From Myxococcales bacterium (lineage in GTDB: Bacteria > Myxococcota_A > Polyangia > Haliangiales > Haliangiaceae), in contig JADJUW010000002.1 in assembly GCA_016716835.1 (NCBI GenBank), positions 124,001-188,000 on the forward strand: a stretch of DNA of 64,000 nucleotides, written 5' to 3'. Position numbers and translations under genes: made by a program. Position 1 is the stretch's first letter; the number at the start of each line of letters is the position of its first letter. This document shows, one piece after another, positions 1 to 8,743 of this stretch. The notes below the pieces were generated by a model. That model had not been told where the DNA came from and did no database searches. It saw nothing but the letters and a program-made list of their open reading frames with translations.

Positions 1-1
1 G

Positions 2-58
2 CTCGAGGATAGCGATGGCGTCAACACCCAAGCGGTGTCGGCGACGATCAATTTCTAG
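2..58 (+). CDS. C-terminal end of a protein, possibly an outer-membrane barrel (partial)
   Basis: The first 58 bases read as an open frame whose last 18 residues end in ...SATINF before a TAG stop. A final beta-strand with a C-terminal phenylalanine is typical of outer-membrane beta-barrel proteins, so this may be the tail of such a protein encoded upstream of the window. The piece is too short for a family call, and the frame could be chance. Confidence 0.35.
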   Translation, partial: LEDSDGVNTQAVSATINF

Positions 59-208
59 ATCTGGTTTTAGCTCTGGCCCAGTGGGGCATGCAGGTCAGTT
101 GCGCAAATTTCCTATACCCACTACGCGAGCTGGCCGAAATAGATCTTGGTGACGTAGCAAAACTTCACCTCGCCAAGGCGGCGCTTGGCTCGAAGCTGAG
201 CCGCAAGC

Positions 209-811
209 TTATTTCTTTTTCTTGGTGGCCTTGGGCGGCATCATCACGGTGTCGATGACATGGATGGTGCCGTTGGAGGCCGCGATGTCCGTGGCGGTTA
301 CTGACGCGCCACCAACCTTAACGCCCGCGGAGGTGTCAACGGCCACGCTCGCGCCTTGCACTGTGACGAGCTCCTTGGCCGCGCCGACGTCAGCCGCCAT
401 TTGGTTGCCGGCAACGACGTGATAGGTCAAGATGCCTGCGAGCTTGGTCTTGTCCTTGAGCAGCGCTTCAAGGTCTTTCTTGGGCAGCTTGGCGAAGGCT
501 TCATCGGTTGGGGCGAAGACCGTGAACGGGCCCGCGCCATTGAGGGTGTCTTGCAGGCCCGCGGCTTCAACAGCGGCGAGCAGCGTGGTGAAGTTGCCGG
601 CGGCCTTGGCGGTTTCGAGGAGGCTCATTGGCGCAGGTTCAGGCGCTGGCGCGGCCTGTGGTGCTGCCTCGGCGACCGGCATCGTTTCTGCGGCCGCGGC
701 TGCCTCGCCGGCGGGGGTTGCCGCAGGCATGGTTTCCTTCGCGTCTTTTTTACACGCGACGGCAAACAGGGAAAGGGAGAGGGCAACAACGATAATTGAC
801 ATTTTTTTCAT
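209..811 (-). CDS. Fasciclin (FAS1) domain lipoprotein
   Basis: A 200-aa secreted lipoprotein. The N-terminus is a signal peptide ending in a lipobox (LFAVAC, Cys20), followed by an Ala/Pro/Glu-rich linker to about residue 62. One FAS1 domain follows (about 65-190), with the recognisable FTVFAPTDEAF and ILTYHVV motifs and the closing NGTIHVIDTVMMP block. FAS1 domains mediate adhesion or extracellular-matrix contacts; the bacterial ligand is usually unknown. The C-terminus ends in a lysine run. It is transcribed alone and away from its right neighbour. The family call is secure, the role is not. Confidence 0.92.
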   Translation of the reverse strand: MKKMSIIVVALSLSLFAVACKKDAKETMPAATPAGEAAAAAETMPVAEAAPQAAPAPEPAPMSLLETAKAAGNFTTLLAAVEAAGLQDTLNGAGPFTVFAPTDEAFAKLPKKDLEALLKDKTKLAGILTYHVVAGNQMAADVGAAKELVTVQGASVAVDTSAGVKVGGASVTATDIAASNGTIHVIDTVMMPPKATKKKK

Positions 812-1065
812 GTTTATAACCTCGGCCGCACTCTACAAGCAGTTTGTAAAAGGGGTAGGGCCATGACGAAAACCCGTGCGGAAAACCCAAAATCTAACCG
901 ATGACGTTGGCTTGGTGCAGACGACCTCTAAGGACGAGGCCACCGCCTGCCGCGCCCCAGCCTTACCTATCATCGGGCGCGATGTTGGCCAGCCATGTAG
1001 GGGGGCGTGCCAGGCGCACCGCGAGTATTGAGCGAAGACATGGCGACAAAGATCCATCGTCGCTT

Positions 1066-1170
1066 GCTTGCGGCGAATGACGGGCGTCGCGTGTCTGGGA
1101 TGGTCATGGAGGCGCCGGGCGCGGCCCCATTTGGCCAGCGCATCGGCGCTCTATCGAAGATCCTCGTGCC
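1066..1170. repeat. REP-like palindromic repeat, distant copy
   Basis: An imperfect palindrome at 1112-1149 has arms GCGCCGGGCGCGGCC and GGCCAGCGCATCGGCGC around a CCATTT centre. It and about 45 bases on its left match the segment at 10356-10460 almost base for base. The fold matches the two REP units next to the RAYT transposase at 9315-10103. It lies in the 362-base gap between the fasciclin gene and the methyltransferase remnant; I see nothing else in that gap. Confidence 0.7.
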
Positions 1171-1173
1171 TTT

Positions 1174-1563
1174 TCAACGGTGATCGCTGCCGGTTTCCGG
1201 ATCCGGGTCGCGGACACCCGGCGGGCACCCGAATTCCGCGCCGTGGTCGGGCAGGTTGGAGGCCTTGGCCGTAGCATCGATGCTCCGCGCGTTTTTAAAA
1301 TGCTGGTACAGCCGCTCCAGCGCCGCCCGCATGTCGGCGTTGGGTTCGACGGCGTAGGTTAGATTGCCGTTTTCAAGGAAGAGCTCGGTCAGCTTGCCGG
1401 TGCCGGCGCCAAGGTCGGCAACGACGGATCGCTGCGTGAGCCCAAGCTCGGCTCGCATAAAATCCACCACCCCCGTTGGGTACCCGGGGCGGTATCGGAC
1501 GTAGTTGTCGACCGTCTTGGAAAAGCGGGTGAGAGCATCGGGGGTCTTGGGTTGAATCTTCAA
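1174..1563 (-). pseudogene. Truncated class I SAM-dependent methyltransferase
   Basis: The first about 105 residues are a normal start of a class I methyltransferase: FSKTVDNYVRYRPGYP, then the SAM-binding glycine motif VADLGAGTGKLT and the acidic turn VEPNADM. Around residue 106 (...ASNLPDHG) the conserved order stops and 20 unrelated, charged residues lead to a stop, so the C-terminal half of the usual about 250 residues is missing. A second, shorter remnant of the same gene and upstream region lies at 7180-7345. Probably non-functional. Confidence 0.75.
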
Positions 1564-1586
1564 TGCACTGAGAAATCACACGCTTT

Positions 1587-1653
1587 GGATCGCAAGCGAC
1601 TGAAATCTATAAAAAAAGAGGTGGTGCGTGACCTTTGGTGCGTGACCCTGGTT
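1587..1653. repeat. Upstream segment shared with the second methyltransferase remnant
   Basis: The segment TCGCAAGCGACTGAAAT through AGAGGTGGTGCGTGACC lies just upstream (minus strand) of the methyltransferase remnant. It recurs at 7279-7336 with few changes. This copy contains a short internal tandem duplication of GGTGCGTGACC. It shows that the two loci share non-coding flank as well as coding sequence. Confidence 0.65.
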
Positions 1654-1708
1654 GCGCGTCAGTGGCAACAGCGTTGATGCAAATCACCACGAAGTATCGT
1701 ATGCGTGA

Positions 1709-2779
1709 TTGGTGCGCACGTTCAAAGTCTCTGATGTCCAAGTTCCACGCGTTGCATTAGCATCTATTGCCTCCGACGAGGCACTGCAATCGCGGATAGG
1801 CACACCGTTCGAGGCGAGCGGATGTAGCAGCATGACGTTTTTAAAAAACGACCTTCATCCCTTGATGGGAGCTGTTCACCTCGCGTTTGCAAATCACTAT
1901 CCCCTCGTGCTGTCTCCGGATGAAATCTGGCTCTGCATCGCGCAGGGATTTGCCGCACATGTCGACTTGCACGCCGAGGAGTTGAGAGGTCGTTTTGTTC
2001 GGCACACCGGGAAAGCGACCATTAAAGTGATACGCAACGAATTCTCGAAAGGGTCGCCGAGCAACGACTGGCCGGGATGCTTTGCAGAATTCTCCGACCA
2101 GATCGCAACTCATGTCGGCAAGACGCGTGATCTGGTCGTTGCAAATTTTTCGACCACAGGCTCCGTCGAGAAGGCTGCGTCCGAGGTCGTGTTAATGGCG
2201 GCCATGAAGCACTATTTTGAATATGTTGTGGAAACTCGTTGCGGCATCCCGAGTATTACGCTGCTGGGTACACCGACCGATTGGCGCGCGATTCGCCAGC
2301 GCGCGGCAACACTTTCCGAGTACGGGCTTGCGTGGTGGATCGATGTGCTGATGCCGATCTTGGATGAATTTGTCGCCGCTTCGGAAGGTCAGCCATCCAC
2401 CGCACACTGGCAATCTTTCTACAAATGGCATGACCTTTCGGGAGGTGCGCGCGCCACCGGCTGGATCAATGTGCTTTTCCCCTATTTGCCTACGAAGGAC
2501 AACGAAGTTGGCGGGGGAGCCAGCAGTAGGGGCGCGGTTGCCACACGGCGCAATGACCAAATCGACTTATGGGCTAAAGGCGCTACAGACGCCTGGAGTG
2601 GACTGCGACCCGCCGATCTGCCTAGCGGTTTATCAGTGGCGCCATTCACGTGGGAATATCTTGGGGCGAAGTATCCAATGGAGTTGGTCGCGGGATTTGT
2701 CGGCGTAACCCAGGATGCACAAAACCTTTCGGTGCGCTCGGCAATCGGGTGGGCGGTGCGGGACGAACAACCCAATTAG
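1709..2779 (+). CDS. DUF4419 domain protein
   Basis: A 356-aa protein of the DUF4419 family. The family core is clear at residues 45-110: HPLMGAVHLAFANHYPLVLS followed by PDEIWLCIAQGFAAHV and a conserved ELRGRFVRHTGK segment. Later blocks (SFYKWHDLSGG, GWINVLFPYLP) also fit. No signal peptide or membrane segment is seen, so it is probably cytoplasmic. Biochemical function of the family is unknown. The start is TTG at 1709 or GTG at 1712; no ATG gives the full domain. It stands alone in an accessory region. Confidence 0.8.
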   Translation: MVRTFKVSDVQVPRVALASIASDEALQSRIGTPFEASGCSSMTFLKNDLHPLMGAVHLAFANHYPLVLSPDEIWLCIAQGFAAHVDLHAEELRGRFVRHTGKATIKVIRNEFSKGSPSNDWPGCFAEFSDQIATHVGKTRDLVVANFSTTGSVEKAASEVVLMAAMKHYFEYVVETRCGIPSITLLGTPTDWRAIRQRAATLSEYGLAWWIDVLMPILDEFVAASEGQPSTAHWQSFYKWHDLSGGARATGWINVLFPYLPTKDNEVGGGASSRGAVATRRNDQIDLWAKGATDAWSGLRPADLPSGLSVAPFTWEYLGAKYPMELVAGFVGVTQDAQNLSVRSAIGWAVRDEQPN

Positions 2780-2970
2780 AGAAAATCGAAAATAGAAAAT
2801 CCGGACCCTGGTTGAATGATTTGTGACGTGGGCGGCAGATGCGAGCGTTCGCGCTGGAATAGGAAATATCAAGTGGGATTGGGGCGGGTAGTACGACCGC
2901 TCCAGGCGCGGGGCATTCGTCTTCCGCCGCTTTCACCGCTTTCGGACACGGGTTGCGCTTTGCGCTAGCG

Positions 2971-3489
2971 TCAGCCCTCACTGTGTCGATACGGCGCAAA
3001 CATCGACACGATCCGTTCAAGCCCTAACAGCCAGGCGACACCTGCCAACACGCCCATGCTTACGAGCCATGACTGACTCGCCCAAGCGCCACTGATAGCC
3101 CCAGCCATGATGAGCAACGGGCGCAAAAGGGTCAGCGGGCCAAGCACCACAACCGTGGCAAGCGTTCGCAAATCCTCGCTGCCAAACTTGTACACGCCAA
3201 ACGCCAAGATCAACATCGCCACACCCGGCCCATACCATTTCAACATTTCAGCAAGGCACCGACCGACTGAGGCCGGATCGACAAGGTCGAGCCAAATGAA
3301 AAATCGCAGGAAAAAATAGAGCAGCAAAAAAGCCAAAACCGAAAGCCCCATGGCCAGCCGAATGCTTCGCAGATAGTAGGTGCGTAATTCCAATTCGCCT
3401 CTCCGCCCGCAGACGGCGCGGAAGCCACTGAGTCCGGCGTCTCCGACGGCAAGCAGCCCGGCCATAAGTGCCACTGCGTCGAGTGTCAT
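2971..3489 (-). CDS. Small integral membrane protein
   Basis: A 172-aa protein with about four hydrophobic segments: residues 4-20, LAMGLSVLAFLLLYFFLRFFIW near 46-68, GVAMLILAFGVYKF, and LVSMGVLAGVAWLLGL near the C-terminus. I do not recognise the family. Its ATG overlaps the stop of the upstream methyltransferase gene by four bases (ATGA, 3486-3489), so the two are almost certainly translationally coupled and probably work together, for instance on a lipid or membrane-linked substrate. That function is inference. Confidence 0.7.
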   Translation of the reverse strand: MTLDAVALMAGLLAVGDAGLSGFRAVCGRRGELELRTYYLRSIRLAMGLSVLAFLLLYFFLRFFIWLDLVDPASVGRCLAEMLKWYGPGVAMLILAFGVYKFGSEDLRTLATVVVLGPLTLLRPLLIMAGAISGAWASQSWLVSMGVLAGVAWLLGLERIVSMFAPYRHSEG

Positions 3490-4400
3490 ATAACGCTCAT
3501 CCGCGCCCCGAGGGCTTGGGGAATGCGGGACTGAAAACCCTCATAGCGGTTTGGTCGCATGCCGATCCCCCAATTCCATGCTCGCAAAATTGGAAGCCTC
3601 GACGCAGCGCCATCCAAGATTGCCGTATGCAGGCTGGTTTGTCTTGCGGCATTCGCGAGCACTGCGACGGCGTGAGCACGGCGCGCTGAGCAATATCCAT
3701 CGTGGCGCGCGAGGGGTTCACGCATGCGTGCTATGTGAAAGAGCCATGCGCCAACTGGTGCCGCCCAAGAACGCTTGATATCGGCGTGCAAAAAACCAAC
3801 GCTGCCTTGCTGGCGACGAAAGAATTCGTCCAGCGCTGAGCCGCGGAAATGGTGAAGCACGCTTGAGGAAATGTAGATGCGCGCGCCGCTAGCTTCGGCT
3901 GGTGCAAACGCGTTCTGGGTATGAAACAGGCAGGGTAGTTTTTCGCGCTGCGCTAACGTGGTGGCCTCCTCAACCAGCACGCGATTGAAGTCGTAACCAA
4001 TAAACGAGACGCCCTCGGGAAGGTTGGCATAGGCGGCAAGCCAGCGGGTCAGATACCCAATGCCGCAACCGACCTCAACCACTTCAATAGATTTGTGCCC
4101 AGCCTCTTGCGCCGAGGCCACCATTGCCGTCAGCAAGCGTGATACCCGAGCGGCGATGCCAAACTCTTGCGAAAGGCGCTGAAGTTCGCGGTGAGACCGC
4201 AAAAACATCTGATCTATGTAGGCACCGTCGAGCTCGTCGGTGCCAGGAATGTCCCGGACAATTCGCAGCGCTTGCCGCATCTTTACGCGGTCTAACTCGT
4301 TTACTAGCTCTGCCCTGCGGATCGCGCCGCGTTCGAAGGTGCGCGGATCGATTCGAACCAAAAGGTCGCTAAGTTCGAGGCTATCAGATGCGTCATCCAT
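3486..4400 (-). CDS. Class I SAM-dependent methyltransferase
   Basis: A 304-aa protein with a SAM-binding motif I at about residue 108 (VEVGCGIGYLTRWL) and a motif II-like acidic residue in FIGYDFNRVL, then a Y-I-S-S-S-V-L-H-H-F motif (post-II/IV region). Methyltransferase-like proteins with this order act on small molecules or lipids; the substrate cannot be read from sequence. No signal peptide. First gene of a two-gene operon with the membrane protein that starts at its stop codon. Confidence 0.8.
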   Translation of the reverse strand: MDDASDSLELSDLLVRIDPRTFERGAIRRAELVNELDRVKMRQALRIVRDIPGTDELDGAYIDQMFLRSHRELQRLSQEFGIAARVSRLLTAMVASAQEAGHKSIEVVEVGCGIGYLTRWLAAYANLPEGVSFIGYDFNRVLVEEATTLAQREKLPCLFHTQNAFAPAEASGARIYISSSVLHHFRGSALDEFFRRQQGSVGFLHADIKRSWAAPVGAWLFHIARMREPLARHDGYCSARRAHAVAVLANAARQTSLHTAILDGAASRLPILRAWNWGIGMRPNRYEGFQSRIPQALGARMSVI

Positions 4401-4716
4401 CCCGAGGGCGGGGATACACTACGCGACCACGCCGGGTGTGCGAAAACGCTCGGTTTGTGGGCAATTAGGCAGGCTTCCCCCATGAAGTCTGGCCCCCGGA
4501 GTTGGACCTCGTATTGCATTGCGCTGTCGGATGAGAAATCTGAGCGTTCAGCAGTGCATCCAACTTGTTCCATTTGCGGCCCTTTGCTTCTTTGCGGTAT
4601 GCAAATCCGACGAAAAGCCGCCCGTCGCATCCGCGCCGCCACCGCCCTCTCTGCCAACGTAGCTGAGAGGCCGACTTACCCAAAGATTAGTGTTGAGGGC
4701 AGTCGAGGTATGCAAG

Positions 4717-5118
4717 ATGATTCAAGGCATGAAAAAAGCGACCGAGGTGTCGTCGGTAGCACAGCGGCGCCGGTTCTCGGTTAACGAAAAGTTGCGAATT
4801 CTGCGGGAGGCCGATGCCTGCGGCAAAGAGCGCGGTGGGGTCACGGCCCTGTTGCGCCGGGAAGGGATTTACTCGTCGCATCTGAGTATGTGGCGTCGGC
4901 AGCGCCTGGCTGGCCAGTTCGGCGCTGCGCCGAAGAAGCGGGGCCCCGTGGCGGTGCCACCAGATGCGCGGGATAAGCAAATCGCTGACCTTGAGCGGCG
5001 CGCCGCACGGGCGGAGGCGCGGGCCGATCGCGCCGAGCGGTTGTGCGCGCTCCAAAAAAAAGTCTCGGAGCTGTTCGGGATACCGCTGCCGGATCCCGAG
5101 AGCGAGCCCAAGCCTTGA
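4717..5118 (+). CDS. IS3-family transposase OrfA
   Basis: An HTH protein of the IS3 OrfA type: residues from RRRFSVNEKLRILREADA through GVTALLRREGIYSSHLSMWRRQR form the helix-turn-helix (InsE/transposase_8 type). A long charged coiled coil follows (KQIADLERRAARAEARADRAE), the leucine-zipper-like segment that mediates OrfA/OrfAB assembly. The chosen ATG has GAGG nine bases upstream; the frame is open from GTG 4690. An A8 run at 5054-5061 inside its 3' end is the likely -1 slippage site that makes the OrfAB fusion. Confidence 0.85.
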   Translation: MIQGMKKATEVSSVAQRRRFSVNEKLRILREADACGKERGGVTALLRREGIYSSHLSMWRRQRLAGQFGAAPKKRGPVAVPPDARDKQIADLERRAARAEARADRAERLCALQKKVSELFGIPLPDPESEPKP

Positions 5119-6133
5119 TGGCGATTGTTGCCGACACCTCGGGCGTCGACGGCGTAGCCCGCACGTGTGCCAGTCTGGGCGTAAGCGTGGCCAGCTACTA
5201 TCGCGCGCGTCGTCCGCGGGTGCATGGGCCGCGACGGCCGCGGCGATCACCCCGTGCGCTCAGCGCTGCGGAAGCGGCCGATCTGCTATCGATCTTGCAT
5301 GAAGACCGCTTTGCGGATCCAGCGCCCGCGCAGGTGTATGCGACGCTGCTCGATGAAGAGCGCTTTATTTGCTCAGAGCGCACCATGTATCGCGTGCTCG
5401 CGGCGCACCACGAGGTGCGCGAGCGCCGCGCGCAACGGCGCCACCCCGCGTACGCCGCGCCCGAGCTGCTGGCAACCGGGCCAAACCAATTGTGGTCGTG
5501 GGACATCACCAAGCTTAAAGGGCCGGCAACGTGGTCCTACTACTACTTATACGTCATTCTCGACGTGTTTAGCCGGTGCGCGGTGGGCTGGATGGTGGCG
5601 CCGCGCGAGAGCGCCGAGCTGGCAAAGAAGCTGATCGGCGCGACCTGCGTGCGTCAAGGCATCGACCGCGATCACCTCACCATCCATGCAGATCGTGGCA
5701 GCTCGATGCGCTCCAAGCTGGTCGCCGAGCTGCTCGCCGACTTGGGGATCACAAAGACCCATTCGCGGCCGCACGTCTCAAACGATAATCCGTACTCTGA
5801 GGCTGGCTTTAAGACGCTGAAATACCGTCCCGATTTCCCGGCGCGGTTTGGCTGCCTAGAAGACGCACGCGCCTACTGCGCCGATTTTTTGCTTGGTACA
5901 ACGAGGAGCACTACCACAGCGGCATCGGCCTCCACACGCCGGATGACGTCCACTACGGTCGCGCGCAGGCCCGTACCGCGAAACGGGCCGTCGTATTGGC
6001 CGCCGCACAGCGAGCCCACCCTGAGCGTTTCGTCAACGGCACGCCGTGTCCGCCACCACTGCCGACCGCCGTATGGATCAACAAACCAAAGACAGGAGAG
6101 GTGATTCCAAGCCAGAACCATTCACTAAATTAA
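5043..6133 (+). pseudogene. IS3-family transposase OrfB (DDE), frameshifted near its C-terminus
   Basis: The integrase core is clear: WSWDITKL (first Asp), IHADRGSSM (second Asp) and NPYSEAGFKTLKYRPDFP (Glu), preceded by the HTH_21-like region. At about 5887-5892 (GATTTTTTGC) the frame leaves the family sequence. Adding one T restores FFAWYNEEHYHSGIG through to a stop at 6133, seventeen bases before the right IR. As given, the open frame ends at 6104 with non-family sequence. All three catalytic residues precede the lesion. Expression would need -1 slippage from orfA at 5054-5061. Confidence 0.8.
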
Positions 6134-7146
6134 GCCACCTCGGTCTCTCAAATGCGTTGACAGGCTCCGCCGTCGCCTATCGTCATGGCTCCCGACGCGA
6201 AGCCCGTTCCCGTCGAAAACACCAATGCAATATTCCCTTTGCGGACGGGCGAGAGTTACTTCGGTGGAAGTGTTAGCGCGACGAATCTTGTCGAGTGGAA
6301 ACTCGAAGATGGTTCAACGGTGCAGCTGGCGATTATCAATACGGGTGTGGACGCCGACGGGCGAAACACCGCGGTCCTGCGGGCGTTTTACCACGGTGCC
6401 ACCCAAGACATTCAAACGTTTGCGCGTGAAGAACTTGCGAGTTGGGCCGAGCTGGGCGTGCTGCCCAACGGTAGGGCGCGGTTTCGCTACGGCTCAGATG
6501 GGGAAGGCCGACGCGTGCGCAACGCCATGCTCTTGCGTTGGGACAACGACGCGAAAAAAAGTGCGGCTGGTCAAACGTTGGCGTGGCGCCCGCGCCGACA
6601 CCGAGCCCTCGTGGATCAATACGGGTGACTACCAGGTGGCAGCCGAGTCATCCAACTTATGCGCCAAGGTGGTAAATCGCATGGTGAGTTGCGGCAAAGA
6701 CCCCAAGTTCCGCACGGCCTTGTTTAGCCGTAACGAAGCGGGGCCGGCGCAGGAAAAATGAATTTGATGCGCAACTGAAGCTGTGGAAGAGCCCCGCGCG
6801 CATCGATGAACAGTGCAAGCGGTGGGCGAGCGACGAGTACGTGGATACCAATTTTTCTGAGCCGGCACGCCTTGAACAGCTGGCGAAAGACACGGCGTCA
6901 CCTTGCGGCTTTTTTGCGGCGGAGATCGTCGACGATGGCGGCTTGCCGCAAGCGAAAAAAGAGTAGCTACGGCAACGCGGTACCGTAGCCCTCGGCTCGC
7001 TCCACCGCGAGTCCACCGAAACTGGCACGGCGACCGCGAACCCTTACTTCCTTACCGGAGAGCCTGCTCCGATCGACTGCGACGCGTGTCGCCGCTTGAC
7101 CCTCGCGTTCGCTGATGGGAGCGCCGTCGTGATCCGTCCAGCGTGA

Positions 7147-7345
7147 AGCTACGCCGTTTTGACTCTTGTCGCTTTAGCGATGTCTATTCGCTGCCGTGGT
7201 CGGGTAGGTTGGTGACCTCGGCCGCGACGTCGACGCGGCGTAGCTTCTTTAGATGCCGGCACTGCCGCTCCGCGAATCGCAAGCGCCTGAAATGTATTTA
7301 ATAAAAGAGGTGGTGCGTGACCCTGGTGGTGTTTTCAACGTCGCA
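7147..7345. repeat. Second methyltransferase remnant plus its upstream flank
   Basis: CCGTGGTCGGGTAGGTTGG at 7194 and the following 30 bases match 1239-1290 of the first remnant. The next bases jump to CCGGCACTGCCGCTCCGCGA and then to the flank TCGCAAGCGCCTGAAAT...GTGGTGCGTGACC, so most of the coding sequence is deleted. An 11-bp inverted repeat (AAGCTACGCCG at 7146-7156, CGGCGTAGCTT at 7237-7247) encloses the 5' part. No gene is read in 7147-7467. Confidence 0.6.
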
Positions 7346-7467
7346 CGAGATGTCGCGCTAATACGCCGCTACTGGGTCATCCTCTGCCTTTTGTTGGTAT
7401 TTCACGTTTGCGTGGGAGAAGGGAGAAAGAATTGCAAACGAGTTGGGTCTCCGGTACGAACCGGTGC

Positions 7468-8554
7468 ATGAGGCACGTGTTCGTTTTTTGTGTCGTTTGG
7501 CTTTGTGGAACGATCTGTAGTTGCGCAAAGAAGGGGCCCGTTCCGCAAAGCCAAACATCGGAATCTATAGCAAAGCCTTCGGTTGAAAATGCTCCCAAAG
7601 GCGTCGTCGAACCAACGGCAATCGCTTTTTTCTTCTAGTCAGCTATGTGAAAACTCCGTGATCGCCGCGGCGATTCCCGTGATGCCGCAGATTGTGGATG
7701 AGTACGATCAGGTTCATGGAGCCCCAGGCAAAGCAGCTTTTCGATTGGGAGACGACCAGCTGACGATTTCCTGGGAAGTGCCGAAAACAAAGAATGGGGA
7801 GCTAGACATTAATCCGCTTTCTGCGCATCCGGGATGGGCGAATCAAACAGGCGCGTCAGTTCGCATTCAACATCAGGAGAGCATTGACCAGTCACGGATG
7901 CCGTCTGGGGTTAAACAACTTTCAAGCAGTGACTACTTCGTAACGGACAAGGTTGGGAGCGCCGGGCTATTTCTCTGCAATACTGGCGTGCTTGTCACGA
8001 TTCAGTCGCAGACCAAGAGTTTGAGAAGATCAGTGGAGATGCGCGATGCTGTCGGGCGGTCACTGCAATGTCGTACGGGACTGCCCACTGAGATGTCTTG
8101 GCCATATGCGCAGCTGGATGCTTCATTTGGTATTGTAATGGTCGCAGCACGACGCCTCGCCCTTACATCGCAAAACGGCACAGTCGTGGACATGTCCGTG
8201 GCTGATGCCACCATAGATCTTTCAGCAGGTGACGCTGAACTGATAGGCGCGGTTGCAAAAGCAACCGCGATTGAGATTGCAAAATTTACAGACAAGACAT
8301 CTGTGGCGGGGCCCTTTGGCCCAGTTGAGATTCGGCATTATGTTGTCAAATCAAATGGGACGCAGGCGGCACTGCGTGTGCTTGCGTGTAACGCAAATAC
8401 GTACATTCTCAGTGAGGTGAACTCTAATGACAGGAAAGCGAAGCCGCGTGGCGAATGGATCGCACGGTTTCGCTGCCCCAAGGAAGGTGATGTTCCAGTA
8501 GCTACGCGCAAGACATCGTGTGAACTTGGAATGAAGCAATGGTGTTTAAAGTGA
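7468..8554 (+). pseudogene. Lipoprotein of unknown family with a frameshift after the linker
   Basis: An N-terminal signal peptide with lipobox (MRHVFVFCVVWLCG..., TICSC) and a Ser/Pro linker (KKGPVPQSQ...) ends prematurely at a TAG directly after a T6 run at about 7625-7630. In the next frame the protein resumes (SSSQLCENSVIAAAIPVMPQ) and runs to TGA 8552-8554, giving a body of about 300 residues. I do not recognise the body. Base composition is lower in GC than the surrounding genome. The break could be real decay, a sequencing error, or a slippage switch; if corrected, this is one lipoprotein of about 360 aa. Confidence 0.6.
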
Positions 8555-8560
8555 ACTTCT

Positions 8561-8675
8561 CAATCTTAGTCATCTGACGGCTCCAAATCACCCCGGAGCC
8601 GGCACTGTTCACGCAGCCCGCGCTGGCTACGCGTTTGCCAACCACCGCAAATTCCGCCGGAAATTTCCTATCCCA
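8561..8675 (+). repeat. 115-bp dispersed intergenic repeat, copy 1
   Basis: Begins CAATCTTAGTCATCTGACGG and ends CCGGAAATTTCCTATCCCA, the two conserved ends of the family. It starts six bases after the stop of the preceding lipoprotein. The middle is diverged but keeps a small hairpin (AGCC...GGCT around CGCGCT). Other copies: 30895-31009, 31695-31810, 31911-32023, 33578-33689, 34014-34129 and a degenerate one at 52791-52888. Confidence 0.75.
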
Positions 8676-8743
8676 CTGTCCATAATCTCCACCACGCCGC
8701 GGTTGGGCTTGATTCAGTTTGGTTTACACTGTGAGTCGTCACT

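Larger units (their letters stand above)
4664..6150 (+). mobile_element. IS3-family insertion sequence (IS150-like), degenerate
   Basis: The overlapping orfA/orfB pair has the IS3 layout. Weak terminal inverted repeats can be read: left TGAGAGGCCGACTTACCC starting at 4664, and right end CGGTCTCTCA ending at 6150 (complement TGAGAGACCGAGG). No convincing 3-4 bp target duplication remains, which fits an old insertion. The element sits inside the lipoprotein gene that starts at 4531. The exact ends are tentative. Confidence 0.7.
4531..7146 (+). pseudogene. Lipoprotein gene broken by an IS3-type element, frameshifts and a stop
   Basis: A signal peptide with a lipobox starts at ATG 4531 (MRNLSVQQ..., ALCFFAVC, then KSDEKPPVASAPPPP) and runs into the IS left end near 4660. 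On the far side of the IS, from 6161, the protein resumes in frame as QAPPSPIVMAPDAKPVP and continues (VEWKLEDGSTVQLAIIN) to about 6555. There an A7 run shifts the frame; a second shift follows at an A5 run near 6757, and an in-frame TAG sits at 6964-6966. Protein-like sequence continues past it to 7146 (PYFLTGEPAPIDCDAC...). I do not recognise the family. The reconstruction is mine and could be wrong in detail, but the split signal peptide and body are clear. Confidence 0.65.

Noticed and set aside
58..122. Possible eighth copy of the 115-bp repeat
   Set aside because: Only the end GCAAATTTCCTATACCCA matches; the other end is not visible in 65 bases, so it is not listed as a feature.
168..205. 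GC-rich partial inverted repeats as a terminator of the fasciclin gene
   Set aside because: The arms pair poorly and no U tract follows on the transcript strand.
812..860. Promoter of the fasciclin gene (TTTACA and TATAAA)
   Set aside because: The two boxes are 26 bases apart and no alternative pair has a normal spacing.
833..1057. 74-aa open frame between the fasciclin and methyltransferase genes
   Set aside because: No ribosome site, domain or protein-like composition; the gap is better explained as non-coding with a REP unit.
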